Of a DNA stretch of 64,000 bases, positions 13,101 to 25,123 are shown one piece after another. Under the pieces are notes generated by a model, which searched no databases, was not told where the DNA came from, and saw nothing but the letters and a program-made list of their open reading frames with translations. This DNA comes from Anseranas semipalmata (lineage: Eukaryota; Chordata; Aves; Anseriformes; Anseranatidae), in the NCBI GenBank assembly GCA_013399115.1, contig VXAA01001112.1, positions 44,543-108,542 on the forward strand. The letters run 5' to 3'. Positions within the stretch are counted from its first letter, which is position 1. Every line of letters starts with the position of its first letter. The position numbers were made by a program, and so were the translations under genes.

Positions 13101-13971
13101 CCCTTTACCACATACAGAATAGAACAAGACCCACAAAACCGGGCAAGAAGAGGTTTTAGTAAGAGGGCAGGACAGATATGTACACCTAACAGAAAGCAGC
13201 CTATTCCTCCTATCATTCAAGCATACATAAGACCCCCACATAACTTTTCATGAAAGGAGAATTGACTCACTCCTAGCTTTGGCACAGAATACAAACATTC
13301 TTCCTTCTCTTCATTAACTTCAGAACACGTAAACTCAGCTCCTGTGCAGCTACTGAGATAACTATACCTCCTGCTGTATGTCTTCTTACTATTTACTTTG
13401 CTGCCGTCAACCCTATCTTCTTTATTTAGTTTGCAGCATTGCACCACTTTAGGAAATATTATTTACTTTTACTGAAAAAAATAGTTTTTAAAAGCATTTG
13501 AAGAAAAAAAACATTGATCTTTATCAGAAGGGCTTCTTTAAGAAATACAAAAAGGTTAAATACAACTTTGAAAGAGGAGGAATCTGCTTTTTAATCGCAT
13601 TTCAAGATTCTCACAGAGTAAGACTTATTCTGAAAGTTCAGTTCAAGACCTCAAAACATCCTCACACATCCTGAGCAAGCCATACCTCTACCTACTCTGC
13701 TCGCTCACACTAGTTTCAGCACATGCTGAAGAATGCCCCCCCACTCCCTGGTGGGACTTCCAGCAATGAAATTTTTCAGATGTTGAACGATAACCAGAGG
13801 AAGACTGATTTTATATTGTAACATTAAAAAAAAAACAGCAATGATCAATTTGTTTGATTTATATGCAAATACATATATTTTAAAAGTTTTCTTTCAATGC
13901 AACTACCGAGGGGTACAAAAGCAAGAAAGCCTGCAGCAGATTCAGCAATGCTGCCAGTGCCTGTAGACCTA
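10101..13971. other. Intergenic or 3' flank of the tetraspanin
   Basis: No gene recognised apart from possible 3' untranslated sequence of the tetraspanin at the right edge. It contains the G13/N site (10992-11005) and a T12 run near 12661. 'cacacacatacaaatacgca' near 12970 is weak simple sequence. Confidence 0.5.
10992..11005 (+). repeat. G13 homopolymer with an unresolved base
   Basis: Thirteen G are followed by the only N in the window (11005). The true length of the G run is probably uncertain in the assembly. Confidence 0.95.
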
Positions 13972-14817
13972 TCAGAAGGTAGAGGAGTCCAGAATCCGGA
14001 GGTCATGGAAAGGCTGATGTCTCATGAGGATGCCATTGCTGGCACCAGCCAACAGCTCTAAGACACTTAGCACAGTACAGCAACAAAACAAGTAGAGCAT
14101 GGCAAAACGCAACTGGTCTTCCAGCTTCCTTAAACAGCCCTCTGGAAAAAGCTGCTCCAGCTGGTGTAAGTCACCCTTGCAATGAGAATACTTCTCCTTA
14201 CAACAGCTTCTAGGGACATGAGCTTTTTCAGCTGACAGATGCCAAGAAGCAGCCGCTGACTTTAGCCAGTCCGTGTAGTTCTGGACCCCACAGCAGCGCA
14301 GCTTCCTCTGAACCGCATCCACAGCCCTGCTGCCAGGAGCATGGGCGTGTGTCCCATTGTACTGGTAGAAGAGGTGACCCATCGTGCTCTTCAGCTCAGA
14401 TGACATCTGAATGGAATAGAACTGTGCCAGAACTGCTGAAGACGCTTGCAGACAAAGAAGGATAAGCAGCAAGTGCATGAGAGCCCCTTGCTGATAGCGG
14501 GAGCTCTTTGCAGAAAGAGAAACAGCCAAAATACCAGTAGGTAGCAGTACAAATGCAGCTACAACAGCCAGCCAGCCAGGGAGAGACAAGAAAGACTCCT
14601 GAAAGAAATACTTGTAGTTCTTGCATATCAGGATCACAAAAAATCCACCAAAGCCCAGAGCTGCTGCGCTGCCCCAGAACAAAAAACCAAGGAACATCAG
14701 CAGAGAGCGAGCAAAATTCCTGAGCCAGGAGTCCTCATAGCCCCACAGAGATACAACCACAGCTCTAACTCTCCTCATTGTGCTTACCCCTAGCAGCCCA
14801 ACCCTCACCACCACCAT
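13972..14817 (-). CDS. Intronless tetraspanin, TSPAN3-like (probable retrogene)
   Basis: Uninterrupted 281-codon frame encoding a four-pass membrane protein. Approximate layout: TM1 at residues 39-63, small outer loop 64-80, TM2 81-102, short inner loop, TM3 112-132, large extracellular loop 133-238, TM4 239-259, 22-residue tail. The large loop has the family signature CCG (175-177), PxSCC (202-206), Cys213 and a late GC (227-228), six cysteines in all, plus possible N-glycosylation at NGT (154) and NYT (180). The run YNGT...SRAVDAVQRKLRCCG is closest to TSPAN3. Tetraspanins organise partner proteins in membrane microdomains; no partner can be named here. The first ATG has a strong context (A at -3, G at +4) and an in-frame stop lies 36 bases upstream (14851-14853), so the start is in this exon; Met14 is an alternative. 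The N-terminus is about 20 residues longer than usual, and the TM2-TM3 loop lacks the usual palmitoylated cysteines. Vertebrate tetraspanin genes normally have several introns, so a retroposed copy is inferred. Expression is unproven. Candidate poly(A) signals on the minus strand lie at 13590-13595 and 13421-13426. Confidence 0.85.
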   Translation of the reverse strand: MVVVRVGLLGVSTMRRVRAVVVSLWGYEDSWLRNFARSLLMFLGFLFWGSAAALGFGGFFVILICKNYKYFFQESFLSLPGWLAVVAAFVLLPTGILAVSLSAKSSRYQQGALMHLLLILLCLQASSAVLAQFYSIQMSSELKSTMGHLFYQYNGTHAHAPGSRAVDAVQRKLRCCGVQNYTDWLKSAAASWHLSAEKAHVPRSCCKEKYSHCKGDLHQLEQLFPEGCLRKLEDQLRFAMLYLFCCCTVLSVLELLAGASNGILMRHQPFHDLRILDSSTF

Positions 14818-14853
14818 TTTTGAAAGGTCTCCACCCCGCTTGTACAGGTGTCA

Positions 14854-17800
14854 CAGATGACATCTCCACCCAAAAACAGCTTGCAATGCTGATGAGAGTC
14901 CCTCAGCACAAAGACTAAGTTTTGCACCAGCTATTCACATGTTACTGCTTGTTTAGCATGGCCTGCAGAAACCAGGAGGGACAGTGCCAAGCTTCATGTT
15001 GAGAGGTCATTTACTCGGTGTTTTTGGAGGCAATTTCATGCGAAGGGCAAGCATGGCTGGAAAAAGGCTGAACCTGTTGATTTACTATGTTTGTGTAGTA
15101 AAGAGCTAAATGTAGAGAAATAGTCAAGGAGGTGGACAGCAGTGCCAGGTCAGATCACTTAGGCTATCCAAATGACAGAGGTAATCCAACTATAAATCCT
15201 ACAGCAGTAGCCAAAATGGCAACAAATCCACAAGTCAGAGTCATTAAGGCAAGAACTGTTTAAGCAGAGCTGTTCAATCAAGGATCTCTGTAGGTAACAC
15301 ACACCCAGACTCATTATCCTTCCCAGTACGTTTACCACTCATTAGATTTTATGAGGGGCATAATGATGTTAATAATATTTTGCCCTTTTTTACTCAGCAA
15401 GATTTCTGTGTAGATAGCTTCAATTACTCAAGACACCTGGATGAGAAATCCCTACCATTTTGAATTTGCATGCCCTCAGTATGCATCACCAGTGATTTGA
15501 CTGAGTGCTGTAACGACTGAATACAATCAACAGTAAGAACTGTATTAACTTTTCCTTATGTGTCAAGAAACTGAATTACACACAGGCTAAATGACTTCAC
15601 AACAAACACACAGCGAGTCAACGTCACTTATCAGCCAGCAGAAGAGAATTATTTCTCAAACTTGATACAGAAGAGCGAAATAAGATGGGGAACCTGCATA
15701 AAACTTGCCACAGGTGCCAGGAATGCTGATAACAGGGCCCTAATGGCTCCCTAATCATCCTGATAAAGTCTCATAACATCTCTGTTTTCTTTCTCAAGAT
15801 GCAGAACAGGGCTAACACAATAGGAATGCATAAGGGAGAATACAGAGAGACGATCCTCATTTTCAGAAATGGGAGCACCTTCAGACCCTGCAGAAGATCA
15901 GAGTTAGTTGGTGTTCAGATGCCTGGAAGCCTTGAAAAGTCTTACAAAAGCTGATGAGCCCACATCTGGCAGATGTTTTATAAGGACTTATTGCTGTTAT
16001 ATATGATATGCATACACAGCTGTTGGACTGATCCCCATTGAAATGTCTTTCTGTGTGCTGTTCAAACATGTTATTAAGGCTAATTATTTTGGAATAAGAT
16101 AAACTGTTTTTATTATTTTTAATCTTGCCATTAACAGGAATTAATATGCAGTGATTAACTTCTTAAATCTTAACCAAATGCTTCTTTCAAAGCTGTTTTA
16201 AGATGTCCGTTTTCCTGCAACTCTTTTTTGGAGTCTGCATTCACCCTCTTTCCTGTTCTCCAGGATCTCTCCTGATCTCGGAGTGTCTTTTCTAACCCAC
16301 CCTCCCCTGGGAAGGGACAAACAGAAAAGATTTCCACTCACATCTGTATGCACAGACAAACTGCACCAATTGAATGTTTCCATACTGCAGAAGAAACACA
16401 TCAGAAAAGTATCAGAAAACATTGTGAGGAGTAACAGCTGATTATTGTTAGCTTGCAAGCTTTGTGGAAAGAGCACACGAACCTGCCTCTTCTCCTTGCT
16501 GCCTTCCCCCATGCTTATAAAACTTAATGAGATATTAAGAACTGAGTTACAACACTATTTACTTCTAGCTTATTCTGCATTCTCTGAAATACATTAGAAA
16601 GGCTCAAACTGCCTACAGGAGAATTTTACTGCACGTCTTGTTCTTTTCAGCCAGGGTAACTGCCGTCCCTCTCTGCATACAGAGGAGAGAATTTCAATGG
16701 TTATTGAAGCCTAGAGGCTCTTATCTTTCTAAATATTCCCCAGCATATAATTTCCCATTCACTTGAATCTGACTCGTTGGACCACTGCACGTTTTTTTTA
16801 TTTCTTCCTTATGGCTGTGGGAGCGAGAAGAAGTGAGAGGGGTGAAGCAGCTCTTTGAATGGGGGGGTCTGTGCCACCGCAGGCTCTCACCCGTCCCCTG
16901 GTGCCTCCACCGCTTCCTGAATGAGGGCTTTGGTGGCAGGGCAGGCAGACAGGAGGATCCACGTGCCTGCCTATCCACCACAGGAACTCGAAACGCCAGC
17001 ACTGCTTGTCCACCCACAGCATGCATCCAGGGAGAGCACTCAGTGCCCAGTGCCATCCTACAAGAGGAAATCCCCACTGCAAAGACTGATTTTGGCAGGG
17101 TCATCTGAAACCCTGCATCTACTCTGTGCTAGGCAATATTGGCCCATGCATTCCATGAAAGAGAGCTTCTGCTCAAGGTGTTTGCTGTTTAGTGAGACAG
17201 GCAGGACAAAAGATGGACAAGAAAACATAGAACTGAGCCTTGAAGTATCCAAAGGACCTCACTGGCATCCACTTAGCCCTGTGTCTGTGCTAAGTAATTT
17301 TACCTGTATATGCAGCCATAATCTTGGCAAAAGCAGTGAGTGGAGGTATCCATCAAGAGACTGTAACGTGACAAAAGAGACTGTAGGTAAGGCAGAATAG
17401 GAAAGCTCCTCTGTTTTCTTTTTAATAGTAAACAGCAAAACATGATAAATATTGTCCCTGCTTTCTCTGGAGTTGTTTCTGCTTATGAACTGATGAGTAC
17501 TGAAATTCAAATGTGGGTGTAATAGATGATACATCTAAGAGAAACTACTTTCTGGTTTGTGGCTGAAAGTATAATCCTTCAAGTAAATAAAATGCCAACT
17601 GTGTACTCTTGAATTCATTGTTCTAGCAAACCATGACTGATATTGAATCATTCTGATGAGCCAGGAAGGTCAAAGAGGTTTGTTCCATGTGAGTCTCGAG
17701 TGGAACCAAGAGATATCACGTCAACGTTGCAGTTGTGCAAATGCAGTGTAGGCAGATGACTAGACTTGTTTCAAAAGACCTGGGCTGTAATGGAGACTGA

Positions 17801-20700
17801 TAATGTCCTCTGGTGAGGACATCTGGGCTCTTGCTGTGATGTTCAAATCAAAATGACCAGCTTGTCCATTCAGACTTGTGTGAACGAGGCAACTGTGAGA
17901 TCAGGGTGCTATTAGACAAGCCTATCTAAGTTTCTAAGTTTCATACAAACCTCATACAAACTAAGACAGGATCTCAAAGCCAGACCCTCAGCCACAGCAT
18001 ACATTGTCACAGTAATAGAGAAAAGCCCTAAAGCTGCTTCAGAAAAACAGCTGGTATTTCCCCTGAACCCATGCACACATGAAACTACTGTTATCTTAAC
18101 CTTGATGGTGCAGGTAAAGCACTCTTGAAGAGGTTTGGTTTGAGAGTTTAGAACATTTTTTAAAGATCTTGTTGAATTAAAGCACATCCATTTCTAAGGC
18201 CACTGTAATTTATAAGAAGCATGGCTGGGGTGCTTTAGTCACTGTTACCCATGGGATTATTGTGTGAGAAATCAGAAATGATAGCATAGGATTGACTTGA
18301 AACCCTTACTGAAGCACAGGCTTTTTGTCAACTTCACCTACCTCAGCTTTTATATTAAGCTTCCCACTACCCCATCCACCCACAGGCTCTATCAGTGGGT
18401 AGAAGCTGGTTTGTGACCCAGCAGGGCTAGTTGATCAGGAAAAAGTTGTAAATGGGTATCACTGGTATCAGTGCTCCCTTCACCGACCTTGACCCTGGCT
18501 GCTGGCCCTGGCAGCATATCATTACCAAACTAAAGAGATTTCACACACAGTTCTTCCAGTTTCCAACCATGGCTGGATGTAAAGTGACAGAAAATAAATT
18601 GTAATATTGAAAAAAGAAAAAAAAAAGAAAAGGCCACCTTTGAATCTTCTCAATCAGCAAAGAAGAATCTCATCATTCAAGCTATGATGGGTAGTCAAAA
18701 CACAGCACAGTAGAAGGACTGGGTACCAAGCAGAAAGCTATTTTTAAAAATCCTGAAAGCTGCTGAGAAGTCTATTGGCTCTTGGGAGTAAAAAAACTTT
18801 ATCTTATGAGACATGCCATATAACAAGATCATTCTGACAGCCCGAATGCAAAAAGGATGAAAAAGCCTGGCTGGACCCAGATCCTACAGTCTGTGCCATG
18901 CACAACCAGTTGCCATAGTAACCAAGGTCAGATGATGTCACCTTGCATGAGACTAATATCTTTCATAGAAAGCTTGAAGCAAGCAGAGGAGATATGATTG
19001 CCACCTCCTATTCATGGAGAAAATGTACTCTTCACAAGAACTGATTTACCGTTGTGCGGGTGTTCCAGCTAAAGCCAGTCAGATGTTTTCCCCTGCCTCT
19101 GTTTGGCTGACGAAAAGTGGCCTTTTTTGTAATTGAAGAAACACATCAAATGTTTCCAGGGCTTTTATTTGGTGTTGCTTTTAACATTCCAGATTTTCAC
19201 TAGTATTGAAAATATTGAAAATCAAATGTCAAAAGTTTCCTTTTCTGAAATGAACACAGTAAAAAGACTAAAACCCTTTTTTTTCTTTTTCTTTTTTTTT
19301 TTTCTTTTTTCCAATCTTCTTTTTGTTTGCCAGTCTGGAATTGTTATAAAATGTCTTAAAACTGAAATGAATACAGACAATCAAACAATAAAAATAAGAA
19401 AAAATAACAACAAACAAAAGTACTTTCTGTATTTCCATCACACTGGAACTTCAGAAGCTGGAGAAAATTTAAAAGACACAGCATGGAAAAAGAAAAAAAA
19501 GAAATTAAAATGAAAAGAAAACCTCTGTTCTCTTGATAGCCTTCATTTTATTGCAGTCGGTAATAAAAACAAGTTGGAGAAATAGGTGCTTTGTAAAAAA
19601 TTCAAAAAATTGAAGGACAGAAGATTGTGAAATTCTTGTAACCTTGACATTTAAACTGTTTTGTGAGGTGTTTTTTTTTTATTTTATTGTTTTCAACCAT
19701 CACATTTTTTTATGTGAATGCAGTGCTCTCATTTGTGTTTCACACCATATGTAAGATTTCTGGGCACTTTCTGAAGTTATAAAAAGACTATTAGCACAAA
19801 ATAGATGCTCTTTAATTGTTACCTCATTAAAATAACTAATAGATGCCTCTTCAGGGAGGAAGTCAGAAGTGTCTGAATACATTATCTGGAAGTTAGTAAA
19901 CTGTGTAAAGACCTGACAAGAAGCTTACACTTGCCAGAACTTCCCAAGAATAAAGTTTTTTCTCTTCTGGATCTCCTTAGAAAAAGGAGTCCATGTAGTA
20001 TGTTTTTTTTCTTAAGAGAAGGCTTTCAAGTAAAATTTGGCTGGACCCCTCCTGGGCCAGCATTCTACACAGCATCACCTGTGAAACCCCAGGTAGACCA
20101 TGGCAATGCTGTAGGTGACACGCATGAAACTTTCTATTTGTGACCACTCTGTACCACATTGTGAATGAATCTAGGTGCATAAAGCACCCATAAAGCACCC
20201 ACCTGTGAACATAAATGTAGAAATCCTTGTTACATATTGATACTGTAAAATCTACATACAGCATCAATGACAAATCTTTCGAACTATTTTTGTGATAACT
20301 CTTAAAATCAGTTAGTCTCAGGGTCCTAAATTAGTTCAGTGATTTTGCAAATGTAGCCTTCGGCTACTATGTTTCTCTGGGACATAGGCCTCTGAATGCT
20401 TTTTGATCTCCAAAAATTTCAGCCTTAAGTTGTCAGGATTTATTAGAAAATGGAAACCTGGGTCCCACTGTTGATCTCACTATGCCAGTCAAGGCTCAAT
20501 GTCACTTTGCTATTCAGGCTGTTTCAGCAGAGATGTGTTTGTTCTGACTGTTATGTTTTCTTGTAGCTAGTTATTCAAAACTAAACTGAAGGGAACCAGC
20601 CAGCATATACAAAATCTTACCTATTTTGTTACCTCTAGGGTAATGATCACATGTAGAAAAGTTGTGATTAAGCTGTTCACTTGAGCAATGGTTTTGGGGA
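14854..20700. other. Intergenic, upstream of the tetraspanin
   Basis: Unique sequence, moderately AT-rich. The part next to the tetraspanin may hold its promoter, but no TATA box or CpG island stands out. Long overlapping frames at 16720-17400 lie in a locally GC-rich patch and match no family I know. A T-rich tract is at 19276. Confidence 0.5.
19276..19312 (+). repeat. Polypyrimidine tract
   Basis: T-runs separated by single C, about 37 bases. Confidence 0.9.
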
Positions 20701-20714
20701 AAAAAAAGAAAAAA

Positions 20715-20855
<141 letters not shown>

Positions 20856-22455
20856 TTATAGCAGTGACAATGTGGTAAGCATGGGATTACTTCTGAAATA
20901 TTTGGTCTGGCCTGAGACAGATTCAGCAATTTCATTTAATACGAGAGCATGGGATTACCTTGGTGTAAGCAGCTTGTCAGAACTCTTCAGACCTGTAATG
21001 GGAGCTCACCCGAAAGAGTAAGATTTGTACAGCTTGTGCTTCATGAACTCTTCTGCAAAGATGAAGGCTGGCAGGGTGTAGGTTCTTCTGGTGACTAACT
21101 GATTCAGTTTTCAGTTCATTGACTGGGAAAAAAAAATCAATGAAACCATTCATTTTGGGTTAATCTGATAAACGATTAAAAGTTCAGCTTTTCCACCTAG
21201 GAAGATATTAACAAAGAATGTTGTCAGCCAACAAGGCAGCTGAAAATTTAGCCAGGTAGAAGTAAAGGGAGTATTTGAAAGAATCCTTTTCTCTTTTTAC
21301 TGGCATAGTACTAAGTATATCTATATCAATTGTAACATTCATTTCACATCAGATTTTATAGTAAATATAGTACAGAATTTATTTTTATTATCTTTCCTAA
21401 GTCATGATGGGAGCATATAAAATGTCAACTTTGTCAGAATTAGTCAGAGAGCACATTTCAAACAAGTAGAACCAATTTTAATAAGATTTTTATGCATTTC
21501 CATTCAGATGAAATGCAGCTTTTTAGAGAATCAAAGAAATGCAAAAACAAAGATACTTGCAATTTATTTCTACGCTATATTTCTATCTACAATCCCTCCA
21601 CCAAACAATTGCCTTCAAGAGGCATTTTGCTTTTAAATATAGATACTGTCACTGACATGGAAACGATCTATTAGGTTTAAACTCATAGGAACATCTAAAT
21701 GTAAAACAAAAGCAAACAAATGAAAATGTATTTGAACTTGGAATGTAACAACGCATATAAGGGAGAGAATGTGAATGCATTGCACTGCCAGAAGAAGTGT
21801 CTCTGCTAACTCCAGACACAGACAAGTAGCACAGCCTGGCTTTACCATGGTAGGAGTTGCTTTCTTTTAGTTCAGAGTTTAGTGTACCCATCAAATCCCA
21901 ATTTTCAAGCCCAACTGCTGGGCACCAAAAGGTATTTCAGAAACCTCATTGAGGTAATGTTGAAGTCTAGCTAGGACTAACAAAAATATCCCAGCAGTGC
22001 AGAAGCATTTTGCTTTCTCCCACAGCATTTTGACAGATGTGGTTATTGTAACCTAGTTGTCTTCAGCGTCTTACAGCAGAACTGGGCTCCACAGCTTGAG
22101 AAAGCCCAGGGGACGCTATACTAAGTGGGACCTGGGAGATGCTGCTCTGTTGGCCGCAGCAGAGCTTGAAGCACCTTTTGCTCTGTACAGATTATGGTCT
22201 TGACTGAGTGCTGGTTCCACAGCATAAGGATACTTGCCCATATACACTGAGACATGTGAGTAGTCCCATTTTCAGCAGTCACACAGAAATCAGACTCAGT
22301 TTGGAGATGACAGACCAACCCAGAGAAAAGGATTTGGGTAAGACTGGGTAGATTAGGGTAAATGGGTAGACTTACACAAATTCCGCTAAATGCTGCTACC
22401 TGCAAAACAGCCAGTGATGCAGCACATAGCTGCTGTATCAGGATAAACCATACCA

Positions 22456-22490
22456 AAATAAATAAATAAATAAATACATACATAAATAAA
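22456..22490 (+). repeat. (AAAT)n microsatellite
   Basis: Imperfect AAAT repeats ('aaataaataaataaataaat') with two ACAT variants in the middle. Confidence 0.9.
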
Positions 22491-23929
22491 AATTAAAAGC
22501 ATTAACCAATATATTCTTCTTTAATCTCCCAAATTCCAAAATTTGGTTTTGGGCTGCCCACAATATACAAATCATTTCTGTTTCCTTGATAGGCACTGTG
22601 AGAACTGCAACCACTCAGGACCAAACAGAAAATATCTCCATAATCTCAGAGGTAATTGTGCTTTTGCTTTTGCAGAGAACAAAATGCCTGAATGTGCAGG
22701 GCTACCATGAGCTTCCATCCGAAACAAAGCAGTCAGGTTTTGCCCAGCTGCTTGTTCCCCACTGCCACCCACTCGCCAAACTCAGAGCTGTGCGGTGCCG
22801 GGGTGAGTCAGGCAGGGAGGGAGACCCACAAGTGTGGCCTTACACTGCGGTGCGCCCTTCTCTCTCAGTATGCATTTGTGGGTGGGATGCCAGAGAAATC
22901 TTGGGGCATATGAAGCAGTAGAAGTAGAAATTCATGACTTCAAGGAAGAGAACAGCCATTTGGGGTTGTATTTAGGCAAAATAAAAAATATCTCTCACAG
23001 GATCCCATTGTGCCAATTTCAGCACTCGTGAAATTTAAGCCAGAGATATTTCCATGGGTGCCTACTCTGGTCCAAAATCCCATACACACGGGCCAGAGCA
23101 TTCAAAATGAGGTGGCTACCACAATGTTGCGCTGCCAGAAGCCAGGTGGGCCTCCCCCAGCAGGAGTGTGGACAGTGGGGAGGCCACTCTCCCCTTAACA
23201 GCAGCCTGTGGAGGCCTGGAGGGATGCAGGACGCCTGGAGCAGGGGGAACATACCCTCAGTGCTACACCAGCAGCGCAGGCAACAGGCAGCTTCGGTTCC
23301 TCCACGTGTCATGCTGATTAATTCCACCAGTTCTTGGTTCGCTTTAGAAACAAATTTCTATTTACAGGCCTGTCACCAAGCAGAATACATTCGGAAGCAA
23401 CTACAAGCACCCAATAACAGCTCCGGCCTACAGGGAACGTGGGATTCAAGGGGAGTGGAGCCGATTGACGCGCAGGTGCTGCAGCCAAAGTCTTTCTGCA
23501 GTGCTGAGGAGGGAAGGGGGCTGCTCGGACCACGAACCTTCCAAGATTTGCATTTGCTGCTCGCTCAGATTCTTCCTTGCCGTGTGCACAGACAAAAGCG
23601 GTGCAAAATGCCATGAGAAAAATAGGATGGCCTGCAAGGAAATGGGAACCAAAGTCCTCCATGTGCATTGTGGCTGTAATCGGAGCAAACCTCCTCCCAT
23701 TCCGATATCCAAGGTTTCTCTGCTCTGGCTGTTTGCATGGGTTTTGCCAAGTGGCAGCCCCATTCATTTTACATAAAAATGTAACGGTCCTCAACTTGTC
23801 TTTATCAACAAGTGCCACTTTGACAAATGCTTTTGATAAGCCTTAAAAATACTGAAAAATTGCACTAGAATGATGACAGAGCCCATCGCCCCAACTGACG
23901 TGGTAAAAACACTGTTGAAATCCACAACA

Positions 23930-24215
23930 TTTTCTTACATTTATAATCTCTGGAATAAATATAAATCCTAATGAACAGACACACTTCCTATTTTTGTATT
24001 GATTACCTTCAGCTAATTAGCCTGCTTTCTTTCTAGAAAATTGTTTTGCAACTTCCCAGGCAGGAGTGCATCCTGTTTAATTAAATATATTTTCAATATT
24101 TTGAGGACATGATTGCACAAGTCACTTTCCACATAAGTAGCAAGTGTGGGTTTAGAGTCATTTTATTTTAATATTGTTCATTAACGGGATTATGCTGAAA
24201 TGTTTGCTAGTGGCT
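23930..24215. promoter_or_regulatory. Candidate conserved noncoding element
   Basis: AT-rich, non-repetitive sequence with TAATTA/TTAATTAAA cores ('cagctaattagcctgc', 'gtttaattaaatat') and E-box-like words. It follows a comparatively GC-rich block (23100-23780). No open frame of note. The call rests on composition alone. Confidence 0.2.
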
Positions 24216-25070
24216 AGTTGTTAAACTGCTAATAAAACAACACTATTCTTACAAATAAGTAGATCTCAGATATGGTGATCCATGCCCTTGTTTCACAGTG
24301 TTCCTCTGGACAAATATGCAGGTTGCAGTGAAGAGTAGAACTCAATTGAACAAAACATTCGACTGCCATAGAGATGAAAGCAGCAGGAACAGAAGGCAAT
24401 GAAATGAGCTTTGATAAATGAAAAAGCCTGCACCCAGAGAGAAACACGAACAGGCACCTGACAACATGGAGATAGCCAAGCAGGCAAAACCAGCGCATTA
24501 AAGCAGACTTACTGTTTTTTTAGTCATGTCCTCGTGCTGACAAGTGCTTCTGGGAAGGCAGATTACAAGAAAAGAAATAGGTGAAAAGTGGAAATAAACT
24601 GGAATCCTACCAGAAACTTCACAACTGGAGGAGAAGTGTCCATGCTAAGATCCCTAGACCCAAAGAAGAAATTCTCTATGAAAAAAAAAAAAAAAAAAAT
24701 TGAAAACCATCAGTTAGCTAAAACAATGAATAGATATAATTTTTTCTAGGCTAGTAGGTAACTATTTTAATGGGTTTAAAGTAGGATCAAAATTCAAAAC
24801 CTGGAATTGCCAGATTGCAGGAAAAATAATCAAAATGCTTTAACATGATTTTTGACAGATTTTTTTGTACATTGAGGGGAAACTCCAGAGATATCTAAAC
24901 AGTTTATTTCAAAATTATTTTACTGACAGACTTTTATTAGGAATAGCCTTTCATTTCAACGCTATGTTATATGTGCATTGTATATCATGATATAATTCAA
25001 GATAACATGTTTAAAAGACCTGAACAGCTTTTTCTAACAGTGTCTGCCTGGAGAATTTCAAGGAATCTTG

Positions 25071-25123
25071 CTTTTTCTTTTTTTTCCTTTTTTTTTCTCT
25101 CTCTTTTTTTTTTTTTTTTTTTT
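25071..25123 (+). repeat. Polypyrimidine tract
   Basis: Over 50 bases of T with scattered C, ending in 19 consecutive T. Low complexity; open frames rich in Phe here are artefacts. Confidence 0.9.

Noticed and set aside
16721..17400. Cluster of overlapping frames (up to 159 codons) on both strands
   Set aside because: They are mutual shadows in a locally GC-rich patch, with no recognisable protein family.
23107..23818. Opposite-strand open frames of 169 (plus) and 166 (minus) codons
   Set aside because: They overlap in a GC-richer block where stops are rarer, neither has a known domain, and a few frames of this size are expected by chance in 64 kb read in six frames.
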